From: Reclinomonas americana ATCC 50394
Lineage: Eukaryota > Jakobida > Jakobea > Jakobida
Reading direction: 5' to 3'
Length of the DNA stretch: 46,727 nucleotides
Assembly (NCBI GenBank): GCA_048213135.1
Contig: PS015194.1
Location: 73,234 to 119,960, forward strand
The position numbers were made by a program, and so were the translations under genes. Positions 24,214 through 34,673 of the stretch are shown piece by piece (position 1 is the stretch's first letter; each line of letters opens with the position of its first letter). The notes under the pieces are model-generated. The model did not search any database, was not told the DNA's origin, and saw only the letters and a list, made by a program, of their open reading frames with translations.

Positions 24214-24848
24214 GGCCGGCCTGCGTGGTCCACGGATGGAACTCGCCCAGCATGAGCCCGCGCTCCACAAAGCGCGCCTTGAGCTCCTGCTGCGTCTCGT
24301 CAATCAACTCGGGCGTCGCACGCGGAAACACCGTAATCAGCGCCTTGAGCTGCACATACACACAAAATCGAACATCGACCCCCATGAGAACACTCTCTTA
24401 CTCTCTATTTGCTTGTGAGGGCGTCCACGCACCAGTGGTCTCGCACACGGCATCTCCTTCTCAAACAGATGCAGCGACTGCATCATCTCACGTCGCATCT
24501 GCTCCTCCAGCACTGATGCACCTCTGCTCTTCTCCAGCGCCACCACGCGCACGCGGATCGCATCCCGACGCATCGCGGCCGGCACAAACGGGCACACCAC
24601 GCCCGCACGTCCCAACGCCGGATGCTCCTTGGCCAGAAACTGCTCAGCAAACACCGCCACGCGCTGCAACACTCCATTCACATCATCATGATCTCCACTG
24701 GCAGCACTCTCCTCGTGCAACCGTGGAGGACGTGCGCTCGTCACGTCCACGGAGAACACCGCGGCGCGCTTGTCAGTGACGAGTGCGCGGCATTCGGAGA
24801 TGGACCAGCCCCATGACGGAGATGAGGAAGTGGAGCGTGCGGCTGACA
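24214..24848 (-). CDS. DUF6875-like protein, C-terminus lost in gap
   Basis: Starts MSAARSTSSSPSWGW. The body contains AEQFLAKEHPALGRAGVVCPFVP, then after an intron (~24352-24433) LKALITVFPRATPELID, then ARFVERGLMLGEFHP, where the gap begins. The pairing of an L-G-R-x-G-x-V-C-P-F-V-P motif with a G-L-M-L-G-E-F-H-P motif is what I know from DUF6875, a family described mainly in bacteria, often near or fused to nonribosomal-peptide modules. The biochemical role is unknown. The expected final segment (family motif beginning PDFRPLRSP) is missing, presumably in the gap. Divergently transcribed from the SLC18-like gene, with 112 bp between start codons. Family assignment is from memory of motif order. 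Confidence 0.65.
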
Positions 24849-24960
24849 TGTGCCGCTGTGTGTGAGAGAGTAGTCGGAGCATTGGCCACCGCACGACGAC
24901 AAACAACAAAACAAAAAGGTTTGTCCAACTCTTAGTCAGACTGCGTCATCGGAGTTGGAG

Positions 24961-26824
24961 ATGAGTGGGTGTGTGGAGTGGTTGCGTCGATGTAGGCAAC
25001 GCGCTGGCACTGTGTTGCTGCTCACCACTGCGGCGTTGTTAGTGGTGAGCCATATATACACAGAGTCGAATGGAAAACCACACGCCTTGTCATGCAACTC
25101 ATCTGTCTCTCATGCAGGATAACCTTGTCATGACGTGCGTTCTCTCTCTCTCTCTCTCCCGTACACCCCACTCTCTCTCATATTGTCTCGCTCACATGCA
25201 GCATCATTGTGCCCATCATTCCCGATTACCTCGACGAGAAGGGCTACTCGGCGACCCTCGTTGGCGTTCTCTTCTCCTCCAAGGCCATGGCGCAGCTGCT
25301 GGTACAGGTCGGTGCTTGCGCTCACGCGTGCTCTCTTGCTCTGCTCACTCTTCTGTGCGGGAAACAGCCACTGGTGGGCTTGGTGACGGATCGTGTGGGC
25401 CGTCTGGTGCCACTGCTGTTTGGCATGCTGATTCTCACGGGCGCCACGCTGATGTATGCCTTTGGTGGCTCCTACGCGTTGCTGTTGACCGCACGAGCGA
25501 TTCAAGGTGTGGGTTCCGCCTGTTCCACCACGGCGGGAATGGCCATGTTGGCGGATCAGTATCACGATGATGCGGCGCGTGGGGCGGCGTTTGGCAAGGC
25601 GCTGGGCGGGCTGGCGGTGGGCATCCTGCTGGGACCGCCGCTGGGTGGTGTGTTGTACCATGCGGGTGGCATCAAACTGCCGTTCCTGCTGCTGGCGGGC
25701 ATGTCGGGTTTGGTGTTGGTGCTGCAGGCGGTGTTTCTGCGGTACGATGCGCCTCCGCGGCGACGAAAGCAACAGGCGGGAGAGGTGATGTTGCTTGGCA
25801 GCGTCACCGACTCGGAGGGTGGCGACAACAACAAGACGGCGGTGGTGGTGGAGAAGGAGCGGTCGCGCCAGATGCACATGCTGCACATGCTGCGCGATCC
25901 GTACATTCTGCTCATCTTTATCGAGCTGATTGTGATGACCACCAGTGTGGCGTTCCTCGAACCCTGTTGCGTCGCGCGTCATTTGCTTTTGAGTACCGCT
26001 GCGGTTGCTGACGTGAGAGAGAATGCGGCAGGCCTGCCGACTTTTATGAAGGACCGCTTCAACTCCTCGTCGGTGGCGACGGGTCTCATTTTCGCGGCCG
26101 CCACTGCTTCGTACGCCATCTTCAATCCGATCATGGGTGCACTCGGTGAGAATCTTGCCCGCAGAGTGCGTGTGCGTGTGTGTGTATAGCACAGAACTGA
26201 CACGTATCTCGGCAGGGCATCGACTTGGTCGCTGGCTGTGTGTCCTGATTGGCGCGCTGCTGCTGATGCTGTGGCTGCCACTGCTGTCGGTCGGCAACTC
26301 GCAGTACTGGCTCATCTTCCCGCTCTTTGGCTTCGGCTTGAGTTTCGCTCTCATCGACTCGAGTGTCATGCCCATGTTGGCGTTCCTGCTCGACGTCCGC
26401 CACAACTCGGGTTCATACGGCAGCGTCTTTGCGGCGGCCGACATGGGCCAGCAGCTGGGTTTTATCATCGGTGTGTGCGTGTGTGTATAGCATACCTGGC
26501 AGTTCCTGGAAGAGACTGACACTGCTGGCAGGCCCATTGCTTGGCACGGCCATTTATGACAACACATCGTGGTTGACTGCCTGCCTGATTGTCGGCGGCA
26601 TCAATGTGATTTCCGCGCCCTTTATGCTTTTCCTCCGAAAACCCACGCAGTACTTGGATGTGGCCGACAAGGATGCGGACGGCCGCACCGAACTGGACGG
26701 CAATGCCACGCCGATACTACCTGCCGGCATGAGATCACAGGTGCGTACGAAACTCGTGTTCAAGACCACAGCGTGCGTGACTGCTCATTTCTCCGCTGTG
26801 CAGAGCTCGTCAACGATACAATAA
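24961..26824 (+). CDS. SLC18-like MFS transporter (vesicular amine transporter family)
   Basis: At least eight exons. The start MSGCVEWLRRCRQRAG leads into TM1 across two small introns, giving LLLTTAALLVDNLVMT then IIVPIIPDYL. Seen motifs: LFSSKAMAQLLVQPLVGLVTDRVGR (TM2 and loop 2/3, with conserved Lys and the MFS signature), GVGSACSTTAGMAMLAD (TM4), ALGGLAVGILLGPPLGGVLY (TM5, antiporter motif C), a charged central loop, LIDSSVMPMLAFLLD (TM10) and YGSVFAAADMGQQLGFIIGP (TM11). Asp in TM1, Lys in TM2, and Asp in TM10 and TM11 match the positions important in VMAT/VAChT; the TM6 Asp position reads Val. Family members exchange protons for cytosolic amines to load vesicles; the substrate here cannot be inferred. 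The protein ends SSSTIQ after a small final exon. About 500 residues, normal for the family. Confidence 0.85.
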
Positions 26825-26849
26825 AACAAGCAATCATTATATTCTATCC
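26825..26849. other. 25-bp convergent intergenic region
   Basis: Only 25 bp separate the SLC18-like stop (+) from the RIF1-like stop (-). The AATAAAA overlapping the SLC18-like stop (26820-26826) may double as a poly(A) signal, so the 3' UTR probably extends into the RIF1 coding region. Confidence 0.55.
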
Positions 26850-29800
26850 TCACTGATGAGGGGGTGCAGGTGGTGGTGGCGTTGGAGGTGGTGGAGGAGG
26901 AGGAGGTGGTGGTGGTGGCGACTGCACGGTTCCTCGACGGTGACCACGGGCAGAGGAGCTTGACCTGCCGACAAGTTCCAGGACCACCTCGTGCTGCGCC
27001 TGCTGCAACGAGAGGTGCAGGCGGCGAAGCATCTCGGAGTTGCTGTCGCGCAGCACGTGATGGATTCGACCGAGGAGCTGCTCGACCTCTGCGTGTGCCA
27101 TGCAGTGTTAGCGCACGGGAATCAGCAGGCGAAGAGCATGCGTGCACAACGTGCCTTGAGCGTAATTCTCGGAGGTCGGCGCTCGTGCACCCCCACTGAT
27201 CGAGGTCGCTGTCGCAGTTGCTGTGGTGCTAGTTGTTGTTGCTGTCGTGGTCGTCGTGGCGGTACTGGTGCCGCGCAAAACCGATGGTGACCGCGAGTGC
27301 GAGCGGCGTCTGTGTGGGCGACAGAATGAGAGGTTGATGTGAGTCGGTAAGCACGAACTGCACGCAACTCCCGATCCACTCGGCGTCCGTGAAAGCTCCA
27401 CAGCGCACTTCGCACAACCTCAACGTCTGCTCAGTTGGTGAGAAGAAGAATTATAGTATTCGACACAGGTGATATCAACGCCCCCACTCGAACACACCTC
27501 GCGGGACCACGCCTTCCAGCTGCGCTGCAGAGACACGCGCGAGATCGCCAATGGTGGCAAAACGTGCACACAACATCTGAAACACGGACGTATTCTTGCC
27601 ACGAGCAGACACTGCCAGCACCGACAGCGGCTCGGTCGACTCCACCAGCCGCACACACAGTGGCTCCTCTGTGACAGTTTTTGTCAGAAAACAAACCGAC
27701 ATGAGATACTCAAGAGACGGAGTGTGCTGACCCGCTGTGCCATCCACCATCATGGCATCCGACGAGTCGCTGTCGCCATCCGACATGTCGGCCACCAATG
27801 TTGAGCTACCGCTCTGCATGTCGGGTGGCAGCGCGGTGTCGGGATTGGCGGCCAGTGTCGCCGCCCACTCGGCCAGTTGCTTGTGCCGCAAGCGAGTTCG
27901 TTGGCGCGCTGTCCCCATTTCCCCCCCGTGCGTGGTGAGTCTATATTCCGTCGCGGAGAGCAGGCAGCAGTACTCACCGGCACGTCGGCGGCGCACGGGT
28001 TCAGTCGACTTGGAGGCCTGGTGAAGGGTGGTGAGGTAAGAATGAACATGGTCTCTCGTCATCCACGCACCCTCGACTCCTGACTCTCGGTGAGATTGAA
28101 TTGCACGCGATGTGGCGATCGAGCAGACATGGATGACGACGACGAGCCTGGCGACGACGTTGATCTTCCTGCGGCGATATTCAGCACGATGTGCGCACGG
28201 CTAGTTCTTCTCTCATGCGACGCAACTCATGGCTATTGCATCCTTGCTGTCTTCTTCGCTGGCCGACGACATCCCCGATCGGTCGCCAAGTGGCAGTGGT
28301 GCTGCCGGTGGCGGGGGTGGGGGTGGTGGCGGCGGCGGCATGGGTGGTGTACCATCCACGGTTTCTGGACTCGACGCTGTGATGGGAATGAAGAATGAAA
28401 ACACGAGCAGCCGCAACACAACATGAGAGCTCTGGGTGCGACGAAACGGGACGATAGCGGAAGCGTCACTGTTTGCTCCTCCACTGCGGGCGCCGAGACG
28501 GGCCAGACTTGCAGGGAGAGAGACTCCGACAACTCTGCACTGGAAAAGATGGTGTACGGAAGGTGGTGCTCGACCGCCGTCGCGGCAGCAGCAGCAGCCG
28601 GCGCGGTGACGGTGAGGAGCGGTGGTGTCAGGTCGACGGGCATTTCTCGTTCCTCAGCCGCTTCCTCCGTCACTTGCGGCTCATCGCTCTTGCGCTCGGT
28701 GGTGCAAGTCTCCATCGGTTCCACCACCTGCTCCTCTTCTTTCTCTTCTTCGACAATCGCCTCGGCAAAGTGTTCCACAGGCGGCGGCTGCGGTGCTTGT
28801 GGCGAAAAGGCCGCCGGCGATTCTGTGCGCACAATGTGCGTGAGCTTCCCCGTCTTGTTGTATTGACGGAGGCCAATATGCGAACGCACCCGGCAACTGT
28901 GAAATCGGAGCCTGCGAGGCCGGATCCAGTTCCGTATACGTGACCGGCGCTTGTAATCTCTGCCACAGTACGTACCGGTTTTGCAGTGAGCGAAAAGAGC
29001 AAAAAACACTTTCATCAACCCCCCCACAACAAACCTGCTGCGCCGCCTTCTCGCGCTGGTGATCGGTCATTAACTTTCGGCGCTTGCGAGCTCGCGTGTC
29101 GATGGTAACAAATTCGGTACTGCCGCTCGACGGTGTGCGCGAGAGCGGCTGATACTTTTCCTGCGTCGGAGTCTCGCCTCCCGACACAGTGGTATCTGCA
29201 GCCGTGTGCGTGAGCAATCGGGTTGAAGGGCAGAGGTGCGGTGCGTACACAACCTGTAGGGCGCTTGCGTGAGTCGCTCGAAACCGCCGACAGCTGCGAG
29301 AGGCTGGAGAGTGGCGAGTCCTCGTCAAGCAGCGATCGGCGACGACGACGCGTGTGCGTTGATGACGAGGCCGACGACGACAGCAGTGGAGGAATGAAGC
29401 TGCCCACAGACGACGCTTCTTCCTGTGTGTTGTTGCCCATGAGCACTCCGAGAATCACCACCGGCGCCGCGCCTCCAGCCGCAGCCTCGGCAGACGAAGC
29501 GGACAGCGGGAGAGAAACGGACGACGGCGGCGCCGGTGGTGGAGGTCCGGGGAAATTGGGAAGTGGCAGTGTTGGTGCCACCAGCTGCACGGCGCATCGA
29601 TGAGGAAGGAACGGCTTTCAAGCGGGGACGCGATAAAACAAAACTCGGATCTCTCGGAGCACACGCTCGAGATCGGGTGGATACTGCAGCGTGCGCACGG
29701 CGCGTTCACCGAATGTCATCCGCCACCACTGCAGCGTGTCGTCCACGAGGTGCTGTCGACGGGACCGCTCGAACACAGCCAGCAGGACCGGTGCGAACAC

Positions 29801-32800
29801 CGACAGGTGCTACAGAGGCGCAACATTGTCAGGGCGATACATCGCAATCGTGCACACAAACACGTAACGACGAACCTCACTGGTGAGTTCCGTGGACTCG
29901 GTGACAGAGTTGAATAGTGAGGCCAGGTTGAGCCAGCACTTCTCCACCGAGGAACGCAGCACACTGTGTGGCGATTGCAAAAATGGCAGAGGGCTCGGCA
30001 GCGAGCTGCTCAGCGATCCGCGTTCGAACACCGACAGCTCTGGTGCGCGTAAGACAATCAGAGAAATGGGGTGTACTGCAGAGACGACATGCACATGTTC
30101 CTCAACCTGTCATTCCCTCCGGCACGGGCTCGATCAACTGTGCCAGTGCACTGCACGTACCACTGGCCAGACACATGAGGTCGGTGGCGCTGCGTTTCAT
30201 GGACTGCATTCGATGCACATGAGTGGACCGGCGAGGCGCAGAAAAGGAACGGGAAGTGCCACCTACTTCCATCAGAGAAAAGTACACGTCGAGAATGGCC
30301 TCGTCAAGCGCCACTGTGCGTGGCTCTTGCACAACGCAACGCAGCAAGCGATCCATTATCGTCGATAACGAACGAACCACACTGCGCAGCAGAGTGCTGT
30401 CAGACGCCAGCAAGCACAAAGCAGACAGAGACACAATGACGCACCAGTGTTCGGGGTGGGTGACGGAGAGAGGCGCCGACACGGACGAGTGGTGCAGGTC
30501 TCGACTAATGTCCTTCAGGCTGACATCGTGTCGGAAACATTCACGCAGACCAGCGCGCACCGCCGAATCCGGAGACGCCAGGAGCGACTTGGAGCACATG
30601 CTTGCTGTCAGGAGTGACATGACGGAGACAACGAGGCGGGTGTTTGGACTGTGCGCACACCAACAGTAATTCAGCATCCGCAACACATTTGCCGTCACAA
30701 GCCAACGCAGTACGCACCACGCCTGAAGAAGTTTCGCACACACGTGGAGCGTGATGTTGGCAATGTCGCAAGCCGCTTGCACATCCGCAGCCATGATCAC
30801 ACGCAACAGCTCCAGCAGCACCGACTCCACGCGGGCTAGCAGCATCTCGTGGAAGTCGACTGCGAGCGGCCACAACACGAAACGAAGCACGATCGAAAGG
30901 CCTCCGCTACGTGGCGTGTGGTGTCGAATGTCGGTGCCGAGTACTGACGCGTATCTGCCTTCGTCGAAAGCGTGCACGAGAATATCGCCTGCAACGCCGC
31001 GGGGGATATGAGCAATCGGAAAAGCAGGAGAACAGCGCAACAACTCACCAAAGTACGCCCACAAGCACACGGCTCGCGAGACCCCGTCTTGCTGCTGCGC
31101 GATGCTGCTGGTGTAGTCGGTGAGACACTCCAACAGCTCCAACTGCGCCATCGTGGTGTCAGCCATTCACACGCATGCACACGTGATGATTGAAAAAAAG
31201 ACAAACCGCGGGAAACGCCGAGAGTGCATGCTGCAGAATACCGTGCAGATGGTCTGCAAACATCGCTGTCGACAGCGTGGAGTCGACGTCGACCTCCCAC
31301 GTTTCACGCAGCGTCTTGTCAAAAACGCACAGCGCTACCAATGCGCACACCTCTGCACAACTCGATTCGAATGAGTAGCGCCGTATGAGTGACGCGCGAG
31401 AGGCGAGCAGACAGTCCGCACCGTAGAGAGAGAACACTGGCATGGCTTTCGCCTCGGCGCTCCACCCGCGACATGAGCTGCACGTGAGATTCGCATCAGC
31501 AGACACGCAGACGAGGTCGAAACCTACAAGAGTGCGACATCACTCAACGATGGCACATCCTGCGGCGCAAAGAGGAACAATGACGAGGCGCCCGCGTGTG
31601 CCGGTATCCGCCGGGTCAGCAAGTACAACAAGTGCGCCAGTGAAGGCGATCGCTTCCCTTCCAGTTCGATTGGTGTGAGCTCTGCTCTCTTGGTGGTGAG
31701 CCACGGTTCGCTACCCGCGCAAGGCGACAACATCAAAACCTGAAAACATCGGCAGCAGCCACTGCATGAATGCGCTGCTGCAGGCACGTCGCAAGTTGAT
31801 AACCTCGTTCTCTGATGGTGGGCGGCGACCTGGAGCCAGCAGGAGCACAAGAGCCGGGAAGATGGAGGCCGTGTATCGAATGACGTGATGCGTCAGTGTC
31901 TCCACATGCTGAGACGAAAAGGACACGTTGAGCGATGACAGGACGCACACACAAGCAAGGTTGTGCAGCAGCACACCTGTGGATGAGTGCCACGTTGAAT
32001 CAAAGAGTGCAGCGACGACATGATGGGGATGGGAGCCTGAATCAAGCACTGCCAGGTGTCGCCCAGGAAGGCAATGACGTGCACAACATTGGCGATGGTG
32101 CCTGGGGCGCGCTGTTCCATGGAGGCGCCAGGAACTACGGCAATCGCAGTTGCAAGCGCACTCCGCTGGGCAGCCACCGACTGGTCTGCAGGCATTGGCG
32201 GTGAGTTTTCACGACGGCGTAACGAGAAAAAGAGAGAGAGAGAGGCGCTAACCATCTGACGGTTTGCTCTCAAACGCCACCGAGGCGAACGTCTCCAACG
32301 CCCCGAAAATCTCCTCCGCCAGCGCCCGGCTGGCCACGCGCAGAGCAATACGAGACAGCACCACCACTAGGTGATGTACGTTCTGTGGTGTGACAGCATT
32401 CAGAGAGACGACGGACTGACATGCCACGGGCGGGAGGCTCACCGATTGTGCATCCACGGTCGTCCACTTGTACTTGCGATCCATCAGCTTCCGAAAGAGT
32501 AACCTGGACGACATGGTGGCCAACATGTGGCCAAACAAGCGTGCAACCGCCGTGTACAGCGGTGACGGTTCCAGCGGTGCACCTTTCGCGACAGACACGA
32601 GAGATAATCTGCAGTCGCGGATTAGAAGAAATACAACTTGTTTGTGTGGGTCGGTGACATCAGTACCTCTTGAGCGCCTGTATGGGCGGACCGAGCGAGC
32701 ACTCGCACTTGACGGTATCCATGCGGTCATTGTTGCCGCTGTTGCTGCCACTACCACCGGTGCAGTCGCTGTTGAAGACGTCGAACACGAGGTGCCAGAT

Positions 32801-34475
32801 GTTAAAGATACACACAGCGGCCTCTGGCGACAGGGGCGAAGAGCCGCCACTGGCCGCGACGCCCTTGTCCTTCACGCCGTTGACGACGCCGCCACCGCTG
32901 GCCTCAATCATCACTTGGTGTCCCATGAGCAGTAGCCGATTGGCGAGTTTGCTCGAGGCCATTCGGCTGCCCAGCAGAAACACCAGGTAGCCCCACATGC
33001 GCACCCGAGTGACATCGTCGCCAATGGCCTGCAGAAGCGTGAGCATGCGCAGCGGTGCCTGTGTCACCACCGCAGTCAGCACCACACAACCATCCCTCGA
33101 TTGCCATGATACACCACGCACTTCAGCATCGCTCTGCAAGCGCTGGCGCATTTCATCAAACGAGACGCCTTCCACAGACTGCACAATCGCATCGGCGAGG
33201 GTTCGAAGCGGACCCGTGCGGTGCGACATGGCCACTCGACGATACTCGAGACACATATGCTCGATCGCGGCAGCAGTGGAGCACAACTCTGCTGCTGTTC
33301 CGGCAGCCACAGAAAACACGGACGCCTGCGACTCGTCGGCACCACCACCACCACCAGCGACACCACCGCCACTGCCTCCTCCTGCTCCCAGACTCTTCAA
33401 GTGTCGCGTGAAGAGCGGCGCGAGCCACGTATGAGCACTGGAGAACATGACGGGAGAGTGTCGTCGGAAGAGTGCCAAGAGAGCCTGCGAGTGATCGGGT
33501 GGGTGGGTGGGTGGAGAGGGAGGACTTTGGATGGTGGCAGCGCGCAACATTGACCGCCAGATTCTCCACCATTGGTGTGGTGGACGACGACTGTTCGCCC
33601 ACAGCCAAGCGCACGAGCGCGTGTACTATGCCGTCGAGAAACTCCTCCTCCACCGCCGGTCGCAGGCGCATGTAGTACACTGCGAGTGCTGCCGAGCACA
33701 CCAATCTCTGCTTGCAAGCACATGAAACGAGGCTTGTGTCATCCGAACCCCCTGGCGATGCACACATACGACAGACACAACACACTGACCGTCACCGACG
33801 ACTCCAACAGCTGCAGCAGCGACGCCGCAAACGATTGTTGCAAGTCGTCTGCAACATGCGCAGCACAACAGTCAGATCACGTCGCCAGTAGACATTGCCG
33901 ACGACCACTGCACCTGATACGAGACACTGGGGACCATCGGTCACCTGCGCACAGCAGACGACCTGCGAGAAGACGAGAACCGCCCGCGAGGTACTGCGTG
34001 CAAGGAACACAGTTTGGTGGTGAACGACGATCGGCGTGGGATCCCACGGCGACATGCATGCTCACCAGAACACCTGCGATTCCATGTCGTGCTTGATCGA
34101 CTTGGATGTGGGCGGCCTGACAGTGTCACGCACTCGCTGCAGTGCGTCCGCGTGCAGATCGCCCTGCAACAGAGTGCGACACAGTTGTGGAAAGAGATCA
34201 CGCATGTGATCCGAACTGTGCGAGGCCGCGCATTCCAGCAACTCGGGGAGCCACTCGAGCTGTGCGATCGCGGTCGGAGTGGCGAGTCAAGGACACACAT
34301 GCGTGAGTGAGACGAGAGAGCGAGGAGGAGAGAAGGGAAGAAGGATATGAGTGGCGAGTGTTGTGTACTCGGCGATGCGTGCGGCCGAGGTGGTGGTTGC
34401 CGTGCTGCACACCTCGATGGCGCGCGTCAGGTGTGCGACGAGGGAGTCCACAGAGTGTGGATCCTCGTCGCCCAT
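26850..34475 (-). CDS. RIF1: RIF1-like telomere/replication-timing protein
   Basis: A 7.6-kb intron-rich gene. The start MGDEDPHSVDSLVAHL leads into a long helical HEAT-type region (e.g. LEWLPELLECAASHSSDHM; many LL-rich helices, ~29700-34400). At its end QWWRMTFGE...LQYPPDLERVL matches the conserved end of the RIF1 HEAT domain. Then follow STEFVTID...LMTDHQRE (~29045-29140), a long acidic/Ser/Pro-rich disordered region, a PP1-docking RVxF motif in SPHRVQFNLTE (28098-28109), and the RIF1 C-terminal block FATIGDLARVSAAQLEGVV joined by splicing to DVEVVRSALWSFHGRR (~27370-27590). The tail ends in polyproline and HQ-stop. RIF1 proteins bring PP1 to chromatin to delay origin firing and act at telomeres and in double-strand-break repair. 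Two separate genes is an unlikely alternative. Approximately 1,900 residues. Confidence 0.85.
28098..28109 (-). other. RVxF PP1-docking motif (RVQF) of RIF1-like protein
   Basis: Codons read R-V-Q-F within SPHRVQFNLTESQES, in an otherwise Ser-rich disordered exon. Its position between the disordered region and the C-terminal block matches animal RIF1. Confidence 0.65.
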
Positions 34476-34673
34476 GCTCGATGGTCGAGCAAGAGTCGAA
34501 GAGGGATGTCGATGTGGGACAGGATGACGTCGGCCATCGAAAGACACGAGAAGGCGCACTTGCGCATGTTTCGGCAGGCATTGTTCAACCAATTCACTTG
34601 CTTCAAAAAGAAACCCATCACCAAACTTCCTCTATGACCTAAAAATAAAATGCAACACGTGCGTTGCTGTTGC
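34476..34673. other. 198-bp intergenic region between RIF1-like start and sedolisin stop
   Basis: Tandem minus-strand arrangement. It should hold the sedolisin 3' end and the RIF1-like promoter. A short A/T-rich stretch (34637-34650) is the only visible feature. Confidence 0.4.

Noticed and set aside
25036-25066. CATATATAC near the SLC18-like start as a TATA box
   Set aside because: It falls inside the first intron, downstream of the ATG at 24961.
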